From assembly GCA_003023485.1 (NCBI GenBank), contig PXSG01000015.1:1220-22244 (forward strand): a stretch of DNA of 21,025 bases, read 5' to 3'. Source of the DNA: Halobacteriales archaeon SW_10_68_16 (GTDB lineage: Archaea > Halobacteriota > Halobacteria > Halobacteriales > Haloarculaceae). A program made the position numbers and the translations under genes. Positions 12,821 to 20,916 of the stretch are shown here, piece by piece (position 1 is the first letter of the stretch; every line of letters starts with the position of its first letter). The notes under the pieces are model-generated. The model was not told where the DNA came from. It searched no databases and worked only from the letters and a program-made list of their open reading frames with translations.

Positions 12821-15194
12821 TCAGGCGGTCCGCGAGACGGGTTCGACTCGCTCCGACTCGGCACCGTCGTCCCCGGGACGTGCTGGCGTCCAGGTCAGGT
12901 CGCCGTCGTAGCGCAGCGCCCGGTGATCGTCGGTCGGGTCGACGACGGTCAGCGAGAGCCACCCGTTGTCCAGCAGGTCGGCGAGGTGGTCGTGGCGACC
13001 CAGGATATCGGTCACGCGGTCGATCGGCGCGTGGATCACTGCCGAGAGCCGCAGGGGCTGGTGGTAGGGTTCGTCGGCGGCAGCAAGCAGCGACTGGAGG
13101 GGCAGGCCGGTCATCAGGTCGCCCGCGTTGCCCTGGTAGACGCCGACGTTGCCGACGGGGTTCTGGGTAACCTTCGAGCCGCTGCCGTAGACGGCGGTGT
13201 CGACGGTCGCGAAGTAGTACTGGGTGTTGATCCACTGCGTGACGACCATCGGGCCGGCCATGATCCCCGCCAGCGCGTCGCCGTCCGGGTCGGTCGACCA
13301 GTCATACGAGTGGAGGAACGATCGCCCGTCGAGGTCGAGGTCCGCCGTGAGGTCCCGCGGGCCGATGACGAAGGCCGCGTTGCCGGCCAGCCCCCACTCC
13401 GGGCGGGTTTCCGCCCAGTCCGCGGCGCGGCGTTCGGTCTCCCGGACCCCGGTCGCCGGGTCGGCGCCCATCGTCTCGGCGCGCTCGGCGGTCGCCCCCT
13501 CGCGTGCGGTCGCGAGGTCCGCACGGAGCCACGAAGACGGTGTCGTCGGGGATGTCGATCCCGCGCTCGTGGAGGCGGTCCCTGACCGTCCCGTCGTTGC
13601 AGACCCTCGCGAGCACGCGGGCGTTCGGGCCGCCGGGGTTGCCCGCGCAGGCGCCACAGTCCAGACTCGAGTCGAAGGGGTTGTTCGCTGTCCGACCCCC
13701 GTGACCGGCGAAGACGACGACGCGGGCGAACTCCTCCCAGCCCATCATCTCGAAGGCGGCCGCGGCGTACTCGACTTTCTCCTCGAGGGTCAGCCCGAGC
13801 GGGAGATCCGCGTCCCTGGATGGTTCGTGGTCGAGGGAGGGGGCACAGAACTCGTGGACGCCCGGCATCCGCTCGTCGATGCCGGCGACGAGATCGTACA
13901 CGCGGGCCGGCAGGAGCGTCCGTGCCGCCAGCGCCAGGCCGTAGCCGCCGCCGGCGCTCTCGACGAAACTGAACGCGGTCGCGGCGTTCGAGGTGAGCGA
14001 CTCGATCAGGTCCGCCCCCGCCTGCCTGGCGCGCGTCCAGCGGTCGTATCGGTCGTGCTGGTGGCCGTGCTCGCCATCGGGCCGGTCCTCGATGCGGTGC
14101 TGTGCGTCCAGAATCGGGGGGCAGGCGTCGACGGTCACCGACGAGTCGTAGCCCGCATAGCGCATCGGGACGCCGAAGAAGCCGGCGAAGCCGTGGGTCT
14201 CGCAGGGGCCCGCCGCCTCGATGTGGCGGCGGATGATCTCCGAGCGCGTGTCGATACAGAAGACCAGTTGGGCGTCGGGCCGCTCGTCGGCGTCCTCGCC
14301 GTCCCCGGTATCGTCGCCGGCCAGCGACGCGCTCGCGTCCGTCACCGGATCGACCAGTTTCTCACGGTAAGTCGCCTCCCACGCTGTCAGCCAGACGTGG
14401 GCGAGGGGCACGTCCGTCGAGTCGTCGCCCTCGGCGCTACCAGCGTCGCCCGTGGCGTCCGCCCCGGCGCCCGGGTCGATGGGTGCGCCGAACTGGTCGG
14501 CCAGGGCCAGGCGGACGGCCAGGTACCCGGCCAGAGTGATCGGGTACGCCGACTGCCAGTCGCCGTCGTCTGCGATCCGCTGCTTGATGAACCCGGTCCA
14601 GCCGGGGAGTGCGGTCAGGTGGTGCTCGAAGATGGGCTCCCACCGCTCCTGCGGGTGATCGGCCAGCAGTTCCCGGATGGCCGCGACCGACTCGTCGGGC
14701 AGGTCCGCAATCGCGTCGGCGTCGGGCACCTGCCGGTCGTGGCGGACCACCGTCCGGAAAGCAGCATAAAAACCCTGCTCGCGGTCGGGCATCGACCAGT
14801 GTGTCCGGCCCTGGTCTAAGAACGCCTCCAGCCACTTCGTCAGGACGCCATCGACCCGGTCCTGGGGTGTCTCGCTCGCGTCTCCAGCGGGGACCGACGT
14901 CTCCGCTTCCATCCGGTCCAGGAGGGCCTCGGGGTCCCCGGTGTACCCGTGCTCGGCTAGCTCGTCGTGCAGGATTTCGGGGTCGATCCGGCCGTCCGCC
15001 CAGGCACGGCGGAGCGTCTCGGCACTGGGATAGGGGGATCCGTCGAACAGTTCGGCTCCCCGCTGGACCGCCTCGGCGAAGGGCCGGTCCTCGAACCCGG
15101 CGAGGGGGTTGGCCGTCACGAACGAGTGGAGCGGCCAGACCGGGCCGACGCTCTCGGCTGCGCGCTCGATCTGTGCTGTCGTGTCAGTACTCAT
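12821..15194 (-). pseudogene. dabA: DabA, inorganic carbon transporter subunit (DUF2309), frame broken near 13525
   Basis: From ATG 15194 the protein reads normally for about 556 residues. Cys313 and Asp315 lie in 'VFCIDTRSEI', and His498 and Cys513 in '[22 protein letters not shown]'; this 15-residue spacing matches the zinc-ligand pattern of DabA. After 'IPDDTVFVA' the frame shifts and the C-terminal third continues with '[16 protein letters not shown]' to TGA 12821. The block normally containing the His-Thr-Thr-rich loop and linker is missing (an estimated 20-30 residues). DabA is the cytoplasmic beta-carbonic-anhydrase-like subunit that, with DabB, drives unidirectional CO2/bicarbonate uptake at the membrane. 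The start overlaps the dabB stop by 11 bases. Intact C-terminal motifs on both sides suggest a recent or artefactual loss. Confidence 0.8.
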
Positions 15195-16606
15195 TGTACT
15201 CCTCCGGGGACGTCAGGACGGTTCCACTCGGTGGCTGTGTGGCGTTCACGAGCGCGACGTAGAGGCGCTGGCTGTACTGGTAGGCGCCACGCTCGATGGC
15301 GACGTAGGCGACGAGGAGCGCCGCGGCGACGACGCCGTGGACGACCGTCAGTTCCGCCGGCGCGGTGACGACGGGCAGACCCCCCATGAGCGCCGAGACA
15401 GCGTTGTAGACGACCGCGTAGAGGGCAACCGCGGGCAGGAACACCACTATCACTGCTCCGTAGCGAAGCGTCGCGGGGACGGCGGCGTGCCCGAGCGCCC
15501 CCTGTGTCGCGCGCAGCGTCGTCAACACGACGAGCAGGGTCAGCAGGAGGCCGCTGTCGAACGCGGTCCCCTTGCCCGTGAGGGCGGCGAAGATGGCGCC
15601 ACCGGCGACGGCGGCGAGGAGGGTCACGACGCCGCCGACGAGACCGGAACAGGTACGCCTTGTAGAAGCCGTGCAGGACGAGGTGCGTGATGGCGGCGGC
15701 GAAGAAGCCGAGGCCGGCCTGCATGATCATGAAGCCCATCTGTCCGACCGTCGAACACCCGAGCTGGCCCTTGATGTCCGCCTGGACGGACTTGAGGAGT
15801 TTCCCGCCGAGGGCGCTGGTCGCGCCGACCACCACGACACCGAGCATGAGGGCGGGCTCGACAGTGACGACGGGGGCAAAGCGGGCAAGCAGGATCCCCC
15901 CGGCGTTGACGAACCCGGCGTGCATCAGCGCCGAGGCCGGCGTCGGCGCGGTCATCGAGGCCAGCAGCCAGGTGTGGAAGGGGATCAGTGCCGACTGGAC
16001 CATCGCCGCGAGGACGAGCGCTACGGCCGCGACCACCAGGACCGTCCCGGGGATGGCGTCGGCGGCCGCGATGCCCGAAATCGTCGTCTCGCCGGTCGCC
16101 CACCACAGCGAAAGCAGGGCCACGACCAGCAGCGCCGTCCCGGCCAGGAAGTACCGCCGGGCCAGCGCCGCCGCCGCTTGTGCCTGTGCCCAGCCCCGGA
16201 CGTGACCGACCAGGTCCGCCATCACGAGCCCCATCGCCAGCCACGCGAGCGCGAACAGCGCGACGTGGTCGGCTGCCACCAGCACCATCACGACGACTGT
16301 GAACGCGAACACCCGCGTGAAGAACCGATCCACGTGCTTGCTCCCGGCCATGTAGCGGTGCGAGTAGCTGTGGACGACGCCGCTGAAGAAGGTGACTGCC
16401 ACCCACATCACGACGGTCAGCCCGTCGACGGCGAGGACGCCCGGTAGCCGCCAGGTGGCACCGGTCCAGATTCGGACGGCGAGGACGCCGAGACTGGCGA
16501 CCCACAACAGCCACGCGAGTCGCGTCAGCACCGCCGGCGTCCGCGGTGCCGAATCCGCCGTCGTCGGAAGCTGTCCCACCGTCTGCTCCGTGCCGTGTCC
16601 TGACAT
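15184..16606 (-). pseudogene. dabB: DabB, proton-conducting NuoL-like membrane subunit, frame broken near 15645
   Basis: From ATG 16606 this is a polytopic membrane protein of the complex I antiporter-like family. It has many hydrophobic helices, then 'FHTWLLASMTAPTPASALMHAG' (the conserved TPASALMHAG core of NuoL/MrpA/DabB) and 'KLLKSVQADIKGQLGCSTVGQMGFM' with its conserved lysines. After 'HGFYKAYLF' the frame shifts, and the last helices continue as 'SGLVGGVVTLLAAVAGG' to TGA 15184. The linker usually found there is absent. DabB couples ion motive force to the DabA carbonic anhydrase subunit. dabB-dabA order and an 11-base overlap indicate one operon. The upstream region holds several palindromes. 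If the sequence is right, both subunits are broken. I suspect a sequence artefact. Confidence 0.8.
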
Positions 16607-16690
16607 CGTTCGACCCTGAACAGCCGACCCCCCGTCCGGCGACCGCTCGCGCAGTCGGCCGGGCGGCGGAATCGGCCGTCCTCGACACCA

Positions 16691-16704
16691 GTTACGAACG
16701 TAAC
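16691..16704. promoter_or_regulatory. Palindrome GTTACG-AA-CGTAAC upstream of dabB
   Basis: A perfect 6-2-6 inverted repeat lies 85-98 bases upstream of the dabB start in an AT-rich promoter region. It suits a dimeric repressor or activator site. The regulator is not identifiable. Confidence 0.45.
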
Positions 16705-16721
16705 GTGTGTTAAATCTTTTT

Positions 16722-16742
16722 CTACGACCGAATCGTTCGTAG
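16722..16742. promoter_or_regulatory. 21-base near-perfect palindrome upstream of dabB
   Basis: The arms CTACGA...TCGTAG are joined by an inner CGA/TCG pair with one mismatch and a central A, so nine of ten positions pair. It sits 17 bases from the GTTACG palindrome and shares the TACGA/TCGTA core. TATA-like AT-rich DNA (TATGTATTATAG, 16745-16756) flanks it. This looks like an operator for dabBA or for the divergent amidohydrolase. Confidence 0.5.
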
Positions 16743-16870
16743 AATATGTATTATAGAACATTACGTTCCCCCCATCCCGGGCAGTCACCGGCAGTGCCGA
16801 CATGATCGGTCGCCTCGGAGCGGACGTCGGGACCGTCAACGCTTACCGTGCTCACCCGGCGTGATAGAGT

Positions 16871-17887
16871 ATGGAACAGATCGAGGGAACGATTCTCGCC
16901 GGGGAGTCGTTCGAGCCGACGGCGGGCCGGGTCGTCGTCGACGATGGCCGGATCGCGGCCGTCGAGCGGGCCGAGACGGACTCGCGTGACATCGTGGTCC
17001 CGGCCTTCGTCAACGCCCACACGCACGTCGGTGATTCGGTCGCGAAGGAGGCGGCCGTCGGGCTGTCACTCGAGGAGGCGGTGGCGCCGCCCGACAGCGT
17101 GAAACACCGGCGGCTGGCGGACGCCGACCGGGAAGCGCTGGTCGCCGAAATGGGCCGCACGCTCCGGTTCATGGAACGGACGGGTACGGCGGCGTTCCTG
17201 GATTTCCGCGAGTCGGGCGAGGACGGCACCCGGGCGCTCGGGGAGGCCGCGAGCGGGACGGCAATCGACCCGTTCATCTTCGGCAGCGGGGACGCGTCCG
17301 TGCTCGCGGTCGCCGACGGCTACGGTGCCAGCGGCGCGAACGACGACGATTTCACCGACGAGCGGGCGGCCGCCCGTGAGGCGGGCGTACCCTTCGCGAT
17401 TCACGCCGGCGAACCGGACGCCACGGACATCCACCCCGCGCTCGACCTGGAACCGGACCTGCTGGTCCACATGGTGCACGCCGAATCCGAGCACCTGGAA
17501 CGCGCCGCCGACCAGTCGGTCCCCATCGCGGTCTGTCCGCGCGCGAACCAGGTCCTCGGGGTCGGCCGGCCGCCGATCCGTGACCTGCTCGAACACACGA
17601 CCGTCGCGCTGGGCACGGACAACGTCATGCTGAACCCGCCGTCGATGTTCCGCGAGATGGCCTACACGGCCAAACACTTCGACGTGACCGCCCGGGAGAC
17701 GCTCCGGATGGCGACGGCTGCGGGTGCCGAGGCCGTCGGCCTCGACTGTGGGGTCGTCGAACCCGGCCGGGCGGTGGCGCTGCTGGTCCTGGACGGCGAG
17801 TCGGACAATCTGTCGGCGACCGTCGACCCGGTGCGGGCCGTCGTGCGACGCGCGACGCCCCTCGACGTGAAGCGCGTGGTGCTCTGA
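16871..17887 (+). CDS. Amidohydrolase-superfamily metal-dependent hydrolase/deaminase
   Basis: This 338-residue cytoplasmic protein has the superfamily's ligands in order: 'FVNAHTHVGDS' (HxH on strand 1), 'FAIHAGE', 'LLVHMVHAES', and 'VALGTDNVMLNPP' (the catalytic Asp). The N-terminal beta-sandwich half is short ('GRVVVDDGRIAAVE') and the C-terminal half returns with 'GRAVALLVLDGES'. The pattern fits the chlorohydrolase/cytosine-deaminase/SsnA-like branch acting on amines or ring amides. The substrate cannot be read from the sequence. It is somewhat shorter than typical 400-450-residue members but shows no break. It is divergent from dabB across a palindrome-rich region and convergent with the Lrp gene (stops 2 bases apart). 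Confidence 0.85.
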   Translation: MEQIEGTILAGESFEPTAGRVVVDDGRIAAVERAETDSRDIVVPAFVNAHTHVGDSVAKEAAVGLSLEEAVAPPDSVKHRRLADADREALVAEMGRTLRFMERTGTAAFLDFRESGEDGTRALGEAASGTAIDPFIFGSGDASVLAVADGYGASGANDDDFTDERAAAREAGVPFAIHAGEPDATDIHPALDLEPDLLVHMVHAESEHLERAADQSVPIAVCPRANQVLGVGRPPIRDLLEHTTVALGTDNVMLNPPSMFREMAYTAKHFDVTARETLRMATAAGAEAVGLDCGVVEPGRAVALLVLDGESDNLSATVDPVRAVVRRATPLDVKRVVL

Positions 17888-17889
17888 TA

Positions 17890-18354
17890 CTACTCGGGGG
17901 CGAACTCGCCAAAGGGCGTCGACTCGTTGCTCCGGACGAGCACCTCGTCGGCGACCGTCAGCCCCATGTCGAGCAGTTCCTGTGCGACCGGCGTAATGTC
18001 GCTGTCGGTCTCCCCGACGGCGGTCACGAGGAGGTTCTGCTCGCCGGTGACCAGTTCCTGGACCGAGACGACGCCGTCTATGGCCAGTATCTCCGGGATG
18101 AGGTCGCCCCGCTCGGGGATCGAGGCCGTACAGAACAGCATCATCCGGAGCGGGTACCCGGACTTCTGGTAGTCGACGTGGGCGCTGTACCCCTTGATCA
18201 CACCCTTCTCTTCGAGTCGCTGGATGCGCTTGCGGACCGTGCTGCCGGAGAGGCCGGTTCGCTCTGCGATGTCGCCCGACGACATGTTCCTGGCGTCCTC
18301 CTGGAGGGCGTGCAGGATCGCGCGGTCCACGTCGTCGACGGATGCCTCGACCAT
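17890..18354 (-). CDS. Lrp/AsnC-family transcriptional regulator
   Basis: This 154-residue protein starts at ATG 18354, the family-conserved start 'VDDVDRAILHALQEDARNMSSGDIAERTGLSGSTVRKRIQRLEEKGVI'. That segment is a winged HTH with its recognition helix at about residues 30-48. The C-terminal ligand-binding domain (about 65-140) follows, with 'DGVVSVQELVTGEQNLLVTAVGE'. Lrp proteins form dimers or octamers and tune amino-acid, nitrogen or redox genes in response to small ligands. The 60-residue upstream extension of this frame is rejected because it lacks homology and covers the promoter. The gene lies 46 bases downstream of the GNAT gene. The target is unknown; the neighbouring amidohydrolase is a candidate. 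Confidence 0.92.
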   Translation of the reverse strand: MVEASVDDVDRAILHALQEDARNMSSGDIAERTGLSGSTVRKRIQRLEEKGVIKGYSAHVDYQKSGYPLRMMLFCTASIPERGDLIPEILAIDGVVSVQELVTGEQNLLVTAVGETDSDITPVAQELLDMGLTVADEVLVRSNESTPFGEFAPE

Positions 18355-18400
18355 ACGACCGATTGTCCCATCTCCGACAAAGAACTTCGCCCCGACAGGC

Positions 18401-18853
18401 TCAGGGACCCGCTTGCTGCTGTCCGTCGCCGCCATCGAGAGACAGCCCCAGCAACAGACCGTCCCCGCCCTCGAAGTGCCCGTCGAGGCACTCGAGGGCC
18501 TCGAAGCCGTGGTCGGCGTAGAAGGCCCGGGCACGCTCGTCGTCGGCCAGAACCGTCACCCGGACGTGGGCGTATCTCTCGGCCGAGAGGCGTTCGCACA
18601 CCCCCGCCAGCAGCCGGGAGCCGTGGCCTTCCCGCTGGCGGGCCGGGTCGACCGCCAGTTCCGGGACGTACGCCACGGCCTCGCCGTCGGTGACGACGAC
18701 CGCGTATCCCGCGGGACCGTCATCGTCGACGACGTAGACGGGGAGCGGGCCGTCGACGGCCGCCCCGAGCAGTTCGGGCCAGGGCTCGGCGAGTGCCCGC
18801 TCCTGGATGGTCCGGAGCCGCGGCAGGTCGGCGGGGTCGGCCTCGCGGATCAT
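18401..18853 (-). CDS. GNAT family N-acetyltransferase (RimI-like)
   Basis: This 150-residue protein starts at ATG 18853, overlapping the DUF92 stop as ATGA. It opens 'MIREADPADLPRLRTIQERAL', typical for RimI-type GNATs. It continues with 'VPELAVDPARQREGHGSRLLAGVCERL', where the Q/R-x-x-G-x-G/A acetyl-CoA loop is present, then 'LADDERARAFYADHGFE'. The C-terminal 20 residues are Gly/Asp/Gln-rich and unconserved. It acetylates an amine on a protein or small molecule; the acceptor is unknown. Translational coupling to DUF92 is a common haloarchaeal arrangement as far as I recall, but I cannot verify that here. Confidence 0.87.
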   Translation of the reverse strand: MIREADPADLPRLRTIQERALAEPWPELLGAAVDGPLPVYVVDDDGPAGYAVVVTDGEAVAYVPELAVDPARQREGHGSRLLAGVCERLSAERYAHVRVTVLADDERARAFYADHGFEALECLDGHFEGGDGLLLGLSLDGGDGQQQAGP

Positions 18854-20190
18854 ACAGTGAGCCCGAGCGCGGCTGCGAGGCCGGCGCCGACGAGCGCGGC
18901 GACCAGCGTCGCGACGAAGTTGACGCCCTGGTTCCCGAACAGCCACCCCTCGACGGTCGCGCCGAGGAGGCTGTCGACGGTCATCCCGGCGACGCCCGCG
19001 GCGACGATGACGCCCGCACCGGCGGCCTCGACGTTCCCGAACCACGCGAGGGCGATGGCGGCGACGACGACGGCGCCCGCGATCCCGGCGAGTTCGCCCT
19101 GCCAGGTCACCGCGCCGTCGGTGCCGGGGTCGACCTCTTCGAGGGACGTGATCAACCGCGGGTGGTCGAAGAGCCCGCCGAGTTCGCTCGAAAGGGTGTC
19201 CGCCAGCGCCGCGCTGACGGCACCGGCGAAGGCGAACAGGAACGCCCCGGGACCCAGGCCCAGACCGGGGCTGGCGGCCGCGCCGAGCACCGCCAGCAGC
19301 GCGACCAGCGAGTTCGCCAGGACGTTGCCCGTGCCGCGTGCGCCCTCATTGTCCTCGGCGATGCCGCGGGCGCGCTTGTCCTCGTAGCGGTACTTCGCGG
19401 CCAGGCCCCCGATGCCGAAGAAGGCGAGCAACATCGCGAACCACCCGTAGTCCCCGAGCACGACCGTCAACAGGCCGAGCAGGATGCCGGTCACCATCCC
19501 CGCGACAGAGGCGGTCTCCAGGGCGTAGGAGACGTAGCCGAGCGCGACGGTCACCGCGAGCGCGACGGCGATGCGCGCGGTCGTGATCTCGACCGGGAGC
19601 GTGGCCAACAGCCACAGCAGGATGGCGACGACGGCCATCACGAGCGGGTCGTCGCGCCGGAAGAGCACCTCGCGCAACAGCGCCCCCAGCAGGGCGCCGC
19701 TCGCGGCGAGGAAGGCCACGACGGGCAGGGGTGCCATCGCACCCAGCGCCCACGTGGCGACGAGCTGGCCGGCGCTCGCGGCGAGGAAGCCGCCGGTCAC
19801 GAACCCCGCGGTGACGAGGACGCGCTCGCCGCCCTGCTGCCGGACGAGTTGCCCGCCGAGGTTGCCGTAGGCGACCAGGAGGACCGTCGCGACGTAGACG
19901 TAGCCGGGCATCCCGAACGCCACGGTGAGAATCGAAAGCCCGGCCGCGGCCAGGGCAAAGCCCGCCAGGCCGTAGAGCTTGCCGTCGCGGCGGTCGCCGG
20001 GGCGGGCGAACAACTCGAAGGCGCGGCTGTCGGGGTCGACGGTGAGCGCGGCCGCCGCGACGGCGAGGAAGGGTCCGGTCGCGGCCACCGTCGCGTAGGC
20101 CGGTTCCTGGACGCCACCGAGCGTCGGGACTGCCAGCGCGAGCGTGCCGACCAGCGCGAACGCCGCCGCGCGCCGGACCCTGTCTGTCAC
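18850..20190 (-). CDS. DUF92 integral membrane protein (VTE6/phytyl-phosphate-kinase-related)
   Basis: This 446-residue protein has about a dozen hydrophobic helices. The second half has the DUF92 signatures: 'FFGIGGLAAKYRYEDKRARGIAEDNEGARGTGNVLANS', 'AALADTLSSELGGL' and 'GVNFVATLVAALVGA'. DUF92 includes plant and cyanobacterial VTE6, which phosphorylates phytyl phosphate in the membrane. In archaea a polyprenyl- or isoprenoid-phosphate kinase is a reasonable hypothesis. The GTG start at 20190 is chosen because a TATA box (AGTATAAGG on the minus strand, 20215-20223) lies 29 bases upstream. The frame stays open far upstream only as a shadow of the opposite gene. It is divergent from the cis-prenyltransferase-like gene, which supports a polyprenol link. 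Confidence 0.87.
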   Translation of the reverse strand: MTDRVRRAAAFALVGTLALAVPTLGGVQEPAYATVAATGPFLAVAAAALTVDPDSRAFELFARPGDRRDGKLYGLAGFALAAAGLSILTVAFGMPGYVYVATVLLVAYGNLGGQLVRQQGGERVLVTAGFVTGGFLAASAGQLVATWALGAMAPLPVVAFLAASGALLGALLREVLFRRDDPLVMAVVAILLWLLATLPVEITTARIAVALAVTVALGYVSYALETASVAGMVTGILLGLLTVVLGDYGWFAMLLAFFGIGGLAAKYRYEDKRARGIAEDNEGARGTGNVLANSLVALLAVLGAAASPGLGLGPGAFLFAFAGAVSAALADTLSSELGGLFDHPRLITSLEEVDPGTDGAVTWQGELAGIAGAVVVAAIALAWFGNVEAAGAGVIVAAGVAGMTVDSLLGATVEGWLFGNQGVNFVATLVAALVGAGLAAALGLTV

Positions 20191-20214
20191 TACTCGGCGG
20201 CTAACGCCGCGTCT

Positions 20215-20223
20215 CCTTATACT
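20215..20223 (-). promoter_or_regulatory. TATA box of the DUF92 gene
   Basis: The minus strand reads AGTATAAGG, 29 bases before the GTG at 20190. It decides in favour of this non-ATG start and a leaderless transcript. Confidence 0.55.
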
Positions 20224-20286
20224 GTTCGTTGTCCGCACTGGCGAACCAACCGAACCCGTTTTGGGGCCGCTCCGAGAAGTGGCCCC

Positions 20287-20892
20287 GTGGGGCTGTACGA
20301 CACGTACCTCGCCGTCCGCCTCCGGGCCAGCGATGCCGACCTCCCCGAGACTGTGGCGGTCCTCATCACCGAGCGGGACCTGCTGGACGGCGGCTACGGG
20401 ACGCTGTCGGACGTCCTGACCTGGGCCGTCGAGTTCGACGCCGAGCGCGTGGTCGTGTACGTCAGCGTCCTCGACGAGGAGGCCGTCCCCTCGCTGCGAG
20501 CAGACCTCGCGACGCTGGACACCCCCCGGGAGCTGGACGTCCGCGGGCCCGACGACCACGAGCGCGCCGACGCGCCGGTCCAGGTGAGCATCGGCCTCGG
20601 CGGCAAGTCGGAGTTCGCGGCCGCCGTGCGCGCCATCGCCGAGGACGTCGCTGCCGACGAGATCATCCCCGACGAGATCGCCAAAGCGGACATCGAGGAC
20701 CGCCTCGTGTTCCCCACCGACCCCGACCTCGTGATCAAGACCGGCGCCGAGCGCCTCTCGGATTTCATGATCTGGCAATCCGTCTACTCCGAACTGTACT
20801 TCACGGACGTCAACTGGCAGAACTTCCGCCGGCGGGAGTACCTGCGGGCGCTGCGTGACTACCAGGATCGACAGCGCCGCTTTGGCCGATAA
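20287..20892 (+). CDS. Short cis-prenyltransferase-like protein (undecaprenyl diphosphate synthase family)
   Basis: This 201-residue protein starts at GTG 20287. Its C-terminal half carries strong UppS signatures: 'DLVIKTGAERLSDFMIWQSVYSELYFTDVNW' and 'RRREYLRALRDYQDRQRRFG'. The N-terminal half ('LPETVAVLITERDLLDGGYGTLSDVLTWAVEF') aligns in layout but lacks the family's pyrophosphate-binding 'MDGNRRW' motif. It is therefore 40 or so residues shorter than catalytic cis-prenyltransferases. Active enzymes extend isoprenoid diphosphates for dolichol-type lipid carriers. This one may be a regulatory or Nogo-B-receptor-like partner subunit, or an enzyme with altered chemistry. It is divergent from DUF92, with 96 bases between starts. 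The GC-rich N-terminus gives no sign of a deletion. Confidence 0.83.
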   Translation: MGLYDTYLAVRLRASDADLPETVAVLITERDLLDGGYGTLSDVLTWAVEFDAERVVVYVSVLDEEAVPSLRADLATLDTPRELDVRGPDDHERADAPVQVSIGLGGKSEFAAAVRAIAEDVAADEIIPDEIAKADIEDRLVFPTDPDLVIKTGAERLSDFMIWQSVYSELYFTDVNWQNFRRREYLRALRDYQDRQRRFGR

Positions 20893-20916
20893 AACCCTCA
20901 TTCGTTCGGGTTTTCT
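20891..20916. terminator. Bidirectional hairpin terminator
   Basis: AAAACCC-TCATTCGTTC-GGGTTTT is a 7-base perfect stem followed by T on both strands. It lies between the stops of the convergent cis-prenyltransferase-like gene (20892) and the terminal partial gene (20916). Confidence 0.65.

Larger units (their letters stand above)
16607..16870. other. 264-base divergent regulatory region between dabB and amidohydrolase
   Basis: No protein gene is supported here. It contains the two palindromes, an AT-rich core (about 16710-16765) unlike the GC-rich surroundings, and a further GAAC...GTTC pair (16756-16768). The core is about 140 bases from the dabB ATG, implying either a long dabB leader or a nearer unseen promoter. 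A weak CTTACC element about 27 bases before 16871 may serve the amidohydrolase. Confidence 0.5.

Noticed and set aside
13224..14819. Long plus-strand reading frame across DabA
   Set aside because: It is a mirror of the high-GC DabA gene, has no family motifs and reads as typical antisense composition.
2181..16606. Programmed ribosomal frameshifting as the cause of the five frame changes
   Set aside because: Conserved family sequence is missing at each point rather than merely out of frame, and no slippery heptamer is visible at the junctions.
18793..20286. Long plus-strand reading frame fused upstream of the cis-prenyltransferase-like gene
   Set aside because: It is antisense to DUF92 and GNAT, rich in Gly/Arg/Asp/Gln repeats without domains; the true start is GTG 20287.
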